Positions 36,698-44,257 of a stretch of DNA of 64,000 nt are shown one piece after another (position 1 is the stretch's first letter; each line of letters begins with the position of its first letter). The position numbers and the translations under genes are program-made. This DNA comes from Clostridia bacterium. Lineage in GTDB: Bacteria > Bacillota > Clostridia > TANB77 > CAG-508. The notes beneath the pieces were generated by a model. It was not told the origin of the DNA and ran no database searches. It saw only the letters and a program-made list of their open reading frames with translations. The stretch lies in contig JAAWAX010000020.1 of the NCBI GenBank assembly GCA_022792395.1, positions 1 to 64,000 of the forward strand. Direction: 5' to 3'.

Positions 36698-37958
36698 TTG
36701 GAAAAATTAATTGTAAAAGGTCCAACACCTTTAAAAGGTGAAATTACTATTAGTGGTGCAAAAAATGCTGCCGTAGCTATTTTACCCGCTACACTTTTAA
36801 TTGATGGTAGCTGTACTATTGAAAATTTACCAAATATAAGTGATATAAAAATATCATGTGAAATATTAGAAAAATTAGGTGCTAAAATCACTTGGAACAG
36901 TAAAAACAGTATTACCATTGATACTTCAAATCTAACCACTACAAAAGCACCTTTAGATTTAACAAGTAAATTTAGAGCATCTTATTATATTATTGGTGCT
37001 ATGCTTAGTAGAAAAGGAGAAATTGAAGTTGGTATGCCAGGTCGGATGTAAGCTTGGTGCTAGACCAATTGACCAACATATTAAAGGCTTTGAAAGACTT
37101 GGTGCTAATGTAACCGTTGAAAAAGGTACCATTTATGCAAAAGCTAAAAAATTAACAGGATGTCCTATTTATATGGATATTGTTTCTGTTGGTGCAACCA
37201 TTAATGTTATGCTAGCTGCTGTTCTAGCCAAAGGAACTACTATTATTGATAATGCTGCTAAAGAACCTCATATTGTAGATGTAGCAAACTTTTTAAATAC
37301 GATGGGAGCTGATATTAGAGGAGCTGGAACAGATGTTATTAAAATTAATGGTGTAGAAAAATTAAGTGGAAATGCTACTTATTCCGTTGTTCCTGATCAA
37401 ATCGAAGCTGGTACTTTCATGTTAGCAGCAGTAGCAACTAAAGGAGATTTAGTGATTAAAAATTGTATTACCAAACATTTAGAATCCATTACTGCTAAAA
37501 TCATAGAGGTGGGTGGAAATGTAGAAGATAACATTGATAGTATTCGTGTTTGGTGTAATAAAAGACCAAATAAAGCAACTATCAAAACATTACCTTACCC
37601 TGGTTTCCCTACTGATTTGCAACCACAAATGGGAGTTGTATTATCCTTGGCCAATGGAAACAGTATGATACATGAAAGTATATGGGATTCTAGATTTCAA
37701 TATACAGAGGAATTGAATCGAATGGGAGCTAAAATAAATGCACAAGGAAAGTCTGCCTTTTTTGAAGGTGTAAAAAAATTAACTGGTGCCCCTGTTTATT
37801 CTTCTGATTTAAGGGCAGGAGCAGCACTTGTTATTGCTGGAACAGCTGCTGATGGCATTACCGAAATTTACAATTTGGAACATATTGATAGAGGTTATGA
37901 AAATATAGAAGAAAAATTTAGAAGTATTGGTGCTAAAATTGAAAGAGTTTCTGAATAA
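36698..37958 (+). CDS. murA: UDP-N-acetylglucosamine 1-carboxyvinyltransferase, read through one CGG +1 site
   Basis: MurA adds enolpyruvate to UDP-GlcNAc, the first committed step of peptidoglycan synthesis and the target of fosfomycin. TTG 36698 (after TTGGAGG) starts the conserved [20 protein letters not shown]. The frame stops directly after an in-frame CGG (37043-37045). Skipping the C yields an uninterrupted 419-residue enzyme, the normal length. The recoded residue is Gly116 in the active-site loop [15 protein letters not shown], right before the catalytic Cys117. The C-terminal half carries [13 protein letters not shown] and the [15 protein letters not shown] ending. An essential-pathway gene in this state argues that the shift is bypassed in vivo or that the base is an artefact. 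A second murA elsewhere cannot be excluded. Confidence 0.93.
37043..37045 (+). other. In-frame CGG, +1 recoding site (MurA, Gly116)
   Basis: Context CCA GGT CGG ATG TAA. Skipping C gives GGA TGT AAG CTT (GCKL), the catalytic loop; zero-frame reading stops two codons later. Confidence 0.93.
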
Positions 37959-38008
37959 ACTTTTAAAATAAAAATAGCAATCATAAAGAAATAAAGGAAA
38001 GAAATATC

Positions 38009-38800
38009 ATGTTAAATTTTTGTAGTTTATATAGTGGAAGTAGTGGCAATAGTTTATTTGTAGAAACTGCTAACACAAAACTTTTAATTGATGCTGGTGT
38101 TAGTAGTAAAAAAATTGAAAAAGCTTTATCTGATATTCATATTGACCCATCTTCTTTAGATGGTATCCTAATTACACATGAACATACCGACCATGTACAA
38201 GGATTAGGTACTTTTTCTAAAAAATTTGATTTACCAGTTTTTGTGAATCAAGAAACATTGGATGCTATGCCAAAACAAAGAGATAAAATAGATAGTAATA
38301 ATATTAAAACATTCAAAGTTTTTGACAAATTTTCCATAGGGGATTTGGATATTAAACCATTTTCCATTCCTCATGATGCTGCTAATCCTTGTGGTTTCAA
38401 CATTTGGAAGAATGATAAAAAAATAAGTATTGCTACTGATATTGGACATATGACAAATGATATTTTAAAACAATTAGAAGAAAGTTTATTTATTATGCTA
38501 GAAGCTAATTATGACCCTGAAGTTTTACGTTGTTCTTCTTATCCTTTTACTTTAAAATCGAGAATTGCTGGACCAATTGGACACTTATCTAATGAAATTG
38601 CTGGAAAAACTATTTCTTATTTATTAAAGTCTGGTTTGAAAAACGCTATGTTGGGTCATTTAAGTAAAGAAAGTAATTTCCCTGAACTTGCTTATCAAAC
38701 TGTTATGGATGAATTGATTACTAATTCTTCTTTTCATAAGGATTCTATTGGTTTAAATGTAGCAAGTAGAGATAATCCTAGTCAATTAGTTACTATATAA
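38009..38800 (+). CDS. Metallo-beta-lactamase-fold hydrolase (WalJ/YycJ-like)
   Basis: A 263-residue soluble MBL-fold protein. The N-terminus SLYSGSSGNSLFVE and the zinc motif THEHTDHVQGL (about 56-66) with a later SIPHDA and GHLSKESN fit the YycJ/WalJ group, usually linked to cell-wall regulation (WalRK) and sometimes to DNA-end repair. Here it follows murA (50 bases) and precedes rlmH. In many Firmicutes yycJ and rlmH are close, which supports the assignment. Confidence 0.85.
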   Translation: MLNFCSLYSGSSGNSLFVETANTKLLIDAGVSSKKIEKALSDIHIDPSSLDGILITHEHTDHVQGLGTFSKKFDLPVFVNQETLDAMPKQRDKIDSNNIKTFKVFDKFSIGDLDIKPFSIPHDAANPCGFNIWKNDKKISIATDIGHMTNDILKQLEESLFIMLEANYDPEVLRCSSYPFTLKSRIAGPIGHLSNEIAGKTISYLLKSGLKNAMLGHLSKESNFPELAYQTVMDELITNSSFHKDSIGLNVASRDNPSQLVTI

Positions 38801-38817
38801 ATTTAAATTACTTAATG

Positions 38818-38920
38818 ACAATATTTATTATATTTTAAAGAAGTAACTCTTAAGCCGCATACAGTCTGTAATTTGTTGGTCCCGCGAATTGTTACTTCTT
38901 TAAAATATAATAAATATTGT
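38818..38920. repeat. Core-plus-private-arms element, copy C
   Basis: Perfect 30-base inverted arms (38818-38847 and 38891-38920) flank a shorter core with ACAGTCTGTAA, TTGTTGGTCCC and GCGAATT. Compared with copy B the core lacks about 18 internal bases. The arms bear no similarity to those of A or B. Confidence 0.75.
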
Positions 38921-38965
38921 TTAAATTATTGTTTTAGTTTTATATATAAGAAAAAGGAGAAAAGC

Positions 38966-39445
38966 ATGTTAAATATTCAAATTATTTGTATTGGAAAATT
39001 AAAAGAAACTTATCTAAAATCTGCTATCGATGAATATCGTAAAAGGCTATCTCGTTATTGTAAATTAGAAATTTTAGAATTACCAGATGAAAAAATACCA
39101 GATAAATTAAACATTAACTTATCAGAAGAAATTAAATCAAAAGAATGTAATAATATCATTCATCATATTAGAAAAGATTCTTATGTGATTGCTTTAGATT
39201 TAAAAGGCAAAACATTTACTTCAGAAGAGTTCTCTTCTGAAATTGAAAAAATTTCTATGACTTCTAGTACAATTACTTTTATCATTGGTGGTTCTTTAGG
39301 CTTAACAAAAGAACTTTTGAATATCTGTCATCAAAAAATATGTTTTTCAACTATGACTTTTCCCCATCAATTGATTCGAGTTTTTCTTTTAGAACAAGTC
39401 TTTCGAGCTTTTAAAATTTCAAATGGAGAAACTTATCATAGATAA
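38966..39445 (+). CDS. rlmH: 23S rRNA (pseudouridine1915-N3)-methyltransferase
   Basis: RlmH methylates pseudouridine 1915 in helix 69 of 23S rRNA on assembled 70S ribosomes. The 159 residues from ATG 38966 (AAAAAGGAGAAAAGC) match the SPOUT family: IQIICIGKLKETYLKSAIDE at the start, FIIGGSLGL (about 110-118) in the cofactor knot, and FPHQLIRVFLLEQVFRAFKI to the terminal YHR. The 3' end abuts element D. Confidence 0.96.
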   Translation: MLNIQIICIGKLKETYLKSAIDEYRKRLSRYCKLEILELPDEKIPDKLNINLSEEIKSKECNNIIHHIRKDSYVIALDLKGKTFTSEEFSSEIEKISMTSSTITFIIGGSLGLTKELLNICHQKICFSTMTFPHQLIRVFLLEQVFRAFKISNGETYHR

Positions 39446-39566
39446 ACTTTTATTGGTTTTGTAGAGAAAATGAAAGAAAAAAACTATATTCATATTCTAG
39501 GGGCGAACGCAAAGTTTTCCTATGTTTATATATAAGGGGGATTATTTTCTCTACAAAAATAAAAAC
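39446..39566. repeat. Inverted-arm element, copy D (different core)
   Basis: Arms around TTTTGTAGAGAAAAT (39456-39471) and its complement (39542-39557) enclose a core of about 70 bases with GGGGCGAACGC and ATATAAGGGGG. The layout resembles elements A-C, but the core sequence does not align convincingly. It lies between convergent rlmH and spmB. Confidence 0.5.
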
Positions 39567-39670
39567 TTAAATTAATTGGAAATTTCTTTTTGAATTTTTT
39601 TACCTAATTGATAAATTACAATTTTTTTGACAATTAAAAATATTGATATAAATAATAAAATTTTTGTTAT

Positions 39671-39702
39671 CATGGAAGAAATTATATCCTAATTTCTTCC
39701 AT
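39671..39702 (-). terminator. Terminator after spmB
   Basis: GGAAGAAATTA and TAATTTCTTCC form a stem just downstream of the spmB stop. Confidence 0.6.
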
Positions 39703-39717
39703 TTGTCAACTAGAAAT

Positions 39718-40245
39718 TTACGACATAGTCCTACAAATTCCTACACTCACTAGTATCCCAACTATGTCTGCTGCCAAAGAAGCAAGTAAAACAAATCTTG
39801 TCTTTTTTATTTTAACTGCACTTGTGTAAACAGCAATTGTATATAGCGTTGTTTCTGTTGACCCCATAATAGTAGATGCCATCATTCCAATTGTATTATC
39901 TACCCCATAATTTTTCATAATATCTGTTGCTACAGCAATCGAACCGCTTCCAGAAATTGGTCTTAACATTGCTAATGGCATAATCTCACTTGGAAAATGT
40001 ATCACATTCAAAAGAGGTGTAATAAAACGAATGATAATATCTAAAATTCCAGAATTTCTTAAGGCTCCAATCGCAACAAATAAGCCTATCAATGTAGGCA
40101 AAATATTAAATACGATTTCCATTCCTTCTTTTGCCCCTTCTAAAAAATCATCAAATACTTTATTTTTTTCCATTAATCCATACGCAATAATTAATAAAAT
40201 AACGAGTGGCATCGCTAAATTGGATAGAAAATTAACAATCTGCAT
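39718..40245 (-). CDS. spmB: Spore maturation protein B
   Basis: SpmB, with SpmA, is needed for spore core dehydration. The 175-residue protein is an integral membrane protein of the nucleoside-recognition (Gate) family with four to five membrane segments, a central LPTLIGLFVAIGALRNSG and MLRPISGSGSIAVATDIM. It starts 13 bases after the restored end of spmA, on the same strand. Confidence 0.92.
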   Translation of the reverse strand: MQIVNFLSNLAMPLVILLIIAYGLMEKNKVFDDFLEGAKEGMEIVFNILPTLIGLFVAIGALRNSGILDIIIRFITPLLNVIHFPSEIMPLAMLRPISGSGSIAVATDIMKNYGVDNTIGMMASTIMGSTETTLYTIAVYTSAVKIKKTRFVLLASLAADIVGILVSVGICRTMS

Positions 40246-40258
40246 AACACCACTCCCT

Positions 40259-40844
40259 TTACTTTATTTTTATTAATAATCTAACCGCTACTATTCCGTG
40301 TTACTGCTGCACATACTGTTGCAATCCATACAGGAAATATGATACTGGTTGGATTACTGGATCCTAACGAATTTCTAATAGCAATTACCGTTGTTGGTAT
40401 TATTTGAATTGATGCTGTATTCAAAACAATAAATACTAACATAGAATTACTTAAAGTATCTTTTTTCGCATTTTCCTCTTGCATTGATTTCATAGCTTTT
40501 AATCCTAACGGAGTCGCTGCATTTCCTAATCCTAAAATATTAGCAATCATATTCATTGAAATTTCTTTTTGAATTTGTTTATTTTTTCTCATTTCGGGAA
40601 ATAATACCTTTATAATGGGATTTAATAAATTTGTTAATCGATTGATAATGCTTGTTTTATTAGCAACTTGCATAATACCACTCCACAAACACATTGTCCC
40701 AAGTAATTCAATAGATAGTTTAATCGCATCACTTGTGCTTTCAAATATACTTGCATTTAATGGTTCTAAATTCCCAGAAAAAATGGCATAAGAAAAAGAT
40801 ACTAAAATAAAAATAGGCCATATCTGATTTAACATATTTATCAC
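40259..40844 (-). CDS. spmA: Spore maturation protein A, C-terminus reached through a CGG +1 site
   Basis: SpmA is a membrane protein of the same Gate family as SpmB. From ATG 40844 the zero frame ends as VTRNSSG at a TAG just after an in-frame CGG (40296-40298). Skipping the C instead gives VTGIVAVRLLIKIK and a total of 194 residues, close to the usual SpmA length, with the hydrophobic and basic C-terminal tail expected for this family. The restored stop at 40259 leaves a normal 13-base gap to spmB. Core motifs are GTMCLWSGIMQVANKT, NPIIKVLFPE and LGLGNAATPLGLKAM. Confidence 0.92.
40296..40298 (-). other. In-frame CGG, +1 recoding site (SpmA, Gly183)
   Basis: Context GTA ACA CGG AAT AGT. 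Skipping C gives GGA ATA GTA GCG GTT AGA (GIVAVR). Zero-frame reading also stays open for four codons, so here the shift changes only the last 12 residues. Confidence 0.8.
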
Positions 40845-40887
40845 CTAAATCATTTTATTCTAAACTTGAATTTTTATTCCAATACAA

Positions 40888-40916
40888 TTGACCTATATTT
40901 TTATTTGTGATATATT
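40888..40916 (+). promoter_or_regulatory. Promoter of the AbrB-like gene
   Basis: TTGACC (40888-40893), a 17-base spacer and TATATT (40911-40916), followed by TTAAGGAGGATGG before ATG 40962. Confidence 0.7.
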
Positions 40917-40961
40917 ATCAATGGGATTGTAAAAATATAACTTTTAAGGAGGATGGATTGT

Positions 40962-41213
40962 ATGAAATCAACTGGAATTATTAGAAGAGTAGATGAACTT
41001 GGTCGAGTTGTTATTCCAATAGAGATTCGAAATCAATTTAATATTGTTGAAAAAGATCCTATCGAAATCTATGTAAGTGGTTCTAACATTATTCTAAAAA
41101 AATTCGAACCAAATTGTATCTTCTGTGGCAATAATGAAAATTTATTAACGTACAATGATAAATTATTATGTTCTGATTGTGCTAGCAAAATAGGTGCATT
41201 GGAAAAAAAGTAA
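40962..41213 (+). CDS. AbrB/SpoVT-type transcriptional regulator with zinc ribbon
   Basis: An 83-residue swapped-hairpin DNA-binding protein. The N-terminal half MKSTGIIRRVDELGRVVIPI is the canonical AbrB start. The C-terminal half has two Cys pairs (CIFCGN and CSDC) like a zinc ribbon, a common clostridial variant. It diverges from rsmI/trmN6, the same neighbourhood as abrB in Bacillus. Expected role: transition-state or sporulation-timing repressor. Confidence 0.9.
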   Translation: MKSTGIIRRVDELGRVVIPIEIRNQFNIVEKDPIEIYVSGSNIILKKFEPNCIFCGNNENLLTYNDKLLCSDCASKIGALEKK

Positions 41214-41236
41214 TACTTTAAGTATTGCTTTTTTTA
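41204..41236. terminator. Terminator shared by the AbrB-like gene and rsmI
   Basis: AAAAGTAATACTT and AAGTATTGCTTTT pair between the two convergent stops and continue into T residues. Confidence 0.7.
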
Positions 41237-42049
41237 TATAAACTTCTGATAAATCTCATTTTTGCTAGTTCCCCTATCTTTTGCCATTTTTTTTATAATC
41301 TCTTTTTTTTCCATTCCTTGTTGTTCATACCACTTATAATGTTCTTCTATACTTAAGTTTTCAAAATGGTTCTCTTCTTCTATCACTTTATTTCCTTCTA
41401 TCATTAAAACCATCTCACCTTTTAAATTTTCTGCCTTTTGTATTATTTCGTTAATATTTCCTCTTATAAATTCCTCATGAATTTTGGTTAACTCTCTTGC
41501 TAAAACTACTTTTCTATCTTCTAAAATCTCTGCTAAATCTTTTAATGTAACTATTAACTTGTGTGGTGCTTCATATAAAATAATGGTCTTTTTTGCTTTT
41601 CTAATTTCTTCTAATTTTTCTTTTCGTAATTTTTTATTTAATGGTAGAAATCCCAAAAAAGTAAATTCTTTTGTGTCCAGACCAGATGTAATTATTGCAT
41701 TTATCATAGCACAAGCACCTGGAATAGGAATTGTCTCAATTCCTTCTTCTATGCATTTTCTAATTACCACCTCTCCTGGATCACAAATTCCTGGTGTTCC
41801 AGCATCTGATACTAAAGCAATATTTTGTCCCTCTCTCAATTTTTCGATTAATATTTCTGTTTTTATTTCTTCATTATGTCTATGACAACTAATTAATGGT
41901 TTCGATATTTCTAAATGATTTAATAATTTTAAGGTATGCCTTGTATCTTCTGCTGCAATTAAATCCACACTTTGTAATACTTGAATTGCCCTTAAAGTAA
42001 TATCATCTAAATTCCCAATTGGAGTTGCCACTATATATAACCTTCCCAT
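41234..42049 (-). CDS. rsmI: 16S rRNA (cytidine1402-2'-O)-methyltransferase
   Basis: RsmI methylates the ribose of C1402 in the decoding centre of 16S rRNA. The 271-residue protein has the tetrapyrrole-methylase fold: LYIVATPIGNLDDITLRA (about 4-21), AAEDTRHTLKLLNHL, and LVSDAGTPGICDPGE (about 80-94). It directly follows the trmN6-like gene with one base between stop and start. Confidence 0.95.
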   Translation of the reverse strand: MGRLYIVATPIGNLDDITLRAIQVLQSVDLIAAEDTRHTLKLLNHLEISKPLISCHRHNEEIKTEILIEKLREGQNIALVSDAGTPGICDPGEVVIRKCIEEGIETIPIPGACAMINAIITSGLDTKEFTFLGFLPLNKKLRKEKLEEIRKAKKTIILYEAPHKLIVTLKDLAEILEDRKVVLARELTKIHEEFIRGNINEIIQKAENLKGEMVLMIEGNKVIEEENHFENLSIEEHYKWYEQQGMEKKEIIKKMAKDRGTSKNEIYQKFI

Positions 42050-42050
42050 T

Positions 42051-42806
42051 TTATACTACATCCTCTCTCTTATTATATATTTTGTTTATTTCTTCTGTAT
42101 ATTTTCCATTTTCATCGTAAATATATAAATTATTTTGTATTTTTAAAAATGGTTTTGCATTTTTGATTCCTTTTATTAACATTAGTTTTGGTTCACTTTC
42201 TTGATTTGTATATACAAAACGTAAAATTTTAGGTTCTATCTTATATTTTCTCATACTATTCACTATATCTACTAATCTTTCTGGTCTATGCACCATATAA
42301 AATTCACCTTTGTCCTTCAATAAATCTTTTGAAATTTTTATAAAATCTTCTAAAGTAGCTGTTGTTTCATGCCTTGCAATTATTTTCTTTTCTTCTTCGT
42401 TTTCTAAACCTGTCCCTTTTTTCTTATATGGTGGATTGGTTACAATCGCATCAAATGTATTTTTTTCTAATATTTCACTTACTTCCATAATATCTTTATG
42501 GATTATTTTAAATCTATTTTCTAAATGGTTTAATTGAATACTTTTTTGTGCCATTTCATATACTTCTTTTTGCTTTTCAATTCCTATTATCTCTCTTAAA
42601 TTTGTTTTTCCACATAATAATGTTGCTATAATTCCCGTTCCTGTTCCTAAATCAACTACCTTTGCCCCTTCTTTTATTCCCTTGGCAAAATCAGATAACA
42701 GTATACTATCCATTCCAAAACAAAATCCTCTTTTATTTTGTATGATTTTTAAATTTCCAAATTGTAAATCTTCTATTTTTTCATCTTTTTCTAATTTTAT
42801 TTGCAT
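42051..42806 (-). CDS. TrmN6-like tRNA1(Val) adenine-N6 methyltransferase
   Basis: A 251-residue class I SAM methyltransferase. The SAM loop is VVDLGTGTGIIATLL (about 49-63) and the N6-adenine signature is VTNPPYKKKGTG (about 121-132), as in TrmN6/YabB, which modifies A37 of tRNA1(Val) or a related position. The order trmN6-rsmI diverging from abrB matches yabB-yabC-abrB in Bacillus, without the small GIY-YIG gene yazA. Confidence 0.88.
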   Translation of the reverse strand: MQIKLEKDEKIEDLQFGNLKIIQNKRGFCFGMDSILLSDFAKGIKEGAKVVDLGTGTGIIATLLCGKTNLREIIGIEKQKEVYEMAQKSIQLNHLENRFKIIHKDIMEVSEILEKNTFDAIVTNPPYKKKGTGLENEEEKKIIARHETTATLEDFIKISKDLLKDKGEFYMVHRPERLVDIVNSMRKYKIEPKILRFVYTNQESEPKLMLIKGIKNAKPFLKIQNNLYIYDENGKYTEEINKIYNKREDVV

Positions 42807-42968
42807 TTTATTTTTCTTTCCTTACATTCATTTAATCTTCAAAATTTGTATCCTATTTTTTCTTTCTTGCATATTATACAATAAAAAAGGGGACTTTGCA
42901 AAATTCATATCATTTTGACAAAATATTTTCCCAAATTTATTTTATACCAACAATAAGGAGAACATCAA

Positions 42969-43151
42969 ATGGATAGAATTTTTTTAAATGAAAATAACCA
43001 AAATAATAGAGGAGAAAAAAATCCTCCTCCTAAAAAATTTAATTTGTATAAAAATAATACTATAAATTCTTTAAATGATGTTGAACATTTTCTAAATAAT
43101 TTTCAACATTATTCCAAGTATTTTAAGTTGTTCAAAATTTTGAAAAAATAA
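42969..43151 (+). CDS. Hypothetical 60-residue protein
   Basis: A short basic protein with a good ribosome site (AAGGAGAAC, 42956-42964) and a possible promoter (TTGACA near 42915 and TATACC near 42945). The N-terminus is Asn-rich with a PPPKKF stretch, and the C-terminal half (NDVEHFLNNFQHYSKYFKLF) looks like an amphipathic helix. No family recognised. It stands convergent to the gerM-like gene. Confidence 0.5.
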   Translation: MDRIFLNENNQNNRGEKNPPPKKFNLYKNNTINSLNDVEHFLNNFQHYSKYFKLFKILKK

Positions 43152-43160
43152 TTTTAATAT

Positions 43161-43709
43161 TTACTCCCCTTGTTCTCTACTATATACTTCCTTAAATTCC
43201 TCACTCTCATTTCCATCAATCAATATTTTTACTTTATTTATTTCTGTTAATTCTGTTAGTGTATTTACCATACAATTTATTAAATTTGTCTTTTCCTTTT
43301 CATCTTCTTTATTATAATTCAAAAATTCACTTGAAAAATCTAAGACTACACAATCTTCTTCCAAATACGTTTTATTAATTCTCGTTCCTTCTGGAATTAT
43401 TTTCTTATTTTTATCATTTTTAGGTCCTTCTATTAATAACTCTATTAATTTTTCATGTGCATTATTTATGATTTCTTTTATATCAATCAATCTAGCTTCT
43501 GGATTTATTTCATTGGTTTCTCTATTGGGAAAATATAAACTAACAATGGTCTGTCTTGCTTGTTCTTCTGTTATTTCTTCTTCTGGTATATATTCTTCTA
43601 CTGTTGTCTCTTTTTCTTTATTTTTCACATATCGGATTCCAAAATACCCTCCTATTAAAATAATAATTAATAATACTAGAAAAATAAGTCCTATTTTTTT
43701 ATTTTTCAT
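43161..43709 (-). CDS. GerMN-domain protein (sporulation/germination lipoprotein-like)
   Basis: A 182-residue exported protein with an N-terminal membrane segment (about 5-24) and a single GerMN domain (about 50-165), including IKEIINNAHEKLIELLIEGP, IPEGTRINKTYLEEDCVVLD and the Asn-rich LINCMVNTLTELTEINKV. GerM has two such domains in Bacillus; here there is one and no lipobox Cys. The role is probably in the spore envelope, by analogy. Confidence 0.8.
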   Translation of the reverse strand: MKNKKIGLIFLVLLIIILIGGYFGIRYVKNKEKETTVEEYIPEEEITEEQARQTIVSLYFPNRETNEINPEARLIDIKEIINNAHEKLIELLIEGPKNDKNKKIIPEGTRINKTYLEEDCVVLDFSSEFLNYNKEDEKEKTNLINCMVNTLTELTEINKVKILIDGNESEEFKEVYSREQGE

Positions 43710-43831
43710 ACCCTATTATCCTCCTTGTCGTTTTTAGTTATTAACTATCTTATTATCTGTTTGTCCTTTTTAGAACTATTTATTTTCGGATTAGTTACAT
43801 CAGAATATAAATATAAATTTTTACAAATAAG

Positions 43832-43860
43832 TTGATTTTTATAAAAAAGCAATATATAAT
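43832..43860 (+). promoter_or_regulatory. Promoter of the 23-residue peptide gene
   Basis: TTGATT (43832-43837), a 17-base spacer and a perfect TATAAT (43855-43860), starting transcription about 25 bases before the ribosome site. Confidence 0.8.
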
Positions 43861-43890
43861 GGATTTACCTTCATTTAGGAGGTGATACAG

Positions 43891-43962
43891 ATGAAGGAAT
43901 TGAAAGAATTAATGAAGCTTATTCTACTATTAAAAGTTTTAAGCTACATAGAAAAAGAATAA
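43891..43962 (+). CDS. 23-residue amphipathic peptide gene
   Basis: ATG 43891 follows a near-perfect Shine-Dalgarno (TAGGAGGTGATACAG). The product MKELKELMKLILLLKVLSYI plus EKE is predicted to be an amphipathic or membrane-seeking helix. Own promoter (43832-43860) and own terminator (43966-43998) make it a complete monocistronic unit, so it is unlikely to be chance. A similar peptide is encoded at 48701-48769, on the far side of the long gene between them. It could be a phenol-soluble-modulin-like peptide, a toxin of a small toxin-antitoxin pair, or a regulator. None is shown. Confidence 0.65.
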   Translation: MKELKELMKLILLLKVLSYIEKE

Positions 43963-43965
43963 GTA

Positions 43966-43998
43966 AAAAATAGGGAACTGCAACTTCCCTATTTTTTT
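43966..43998 (+). terminator. Terminator of the 23-residue peptide gene
   Basis: ATAGGGAA and TTCCCTAT pair around CTGCAAC, followed by seven T residues. Confidence 0.85.
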
Positions 43999-44181
43999 AT
44001 ACAAATAAAGTACTAAAAGAATTAATTACTTATTTGCTTATAGTATACTATACATCTTAAAGTATGTCAAGTTTTTGTAAAATATTCCTTATAAGGATAA
44101 TTTCCAAAGTAATTTATCAAAATGACTCAAATTAAAAGGATATTTTTTGATTCTGTATCAAAAACACCAGTATTTTCCATT

Positions 44182-44210
44182 TGACAAAAAGCTGTTTTCC
44201 GTATAAAATG
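44182..44210 (+). promoter_or_regulatory. Promoter of the activator/dehydratase gene
   Basis: TTGACA near 44182 and TAAAAT with a spacer of about 17 bases, some 50 bases before ATG 44258 (ribosome site AGAAAGGAAG). Confidence 0.65.
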
Positions 44211-44257
44211 AAAGGGATTACATAGATAAATTTATTTACAGAAAGGAAGTTTTTGTC

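Noticed and set aside
43877..43998. The short leader with a hairpin as a riboswitch or attenuator of the activase gene
   Set aside because: The unit has its own promoter, ribosome site, short ORF and terminator, and a separate promoter lies before the activase gene. No known aptamer motif was seen.
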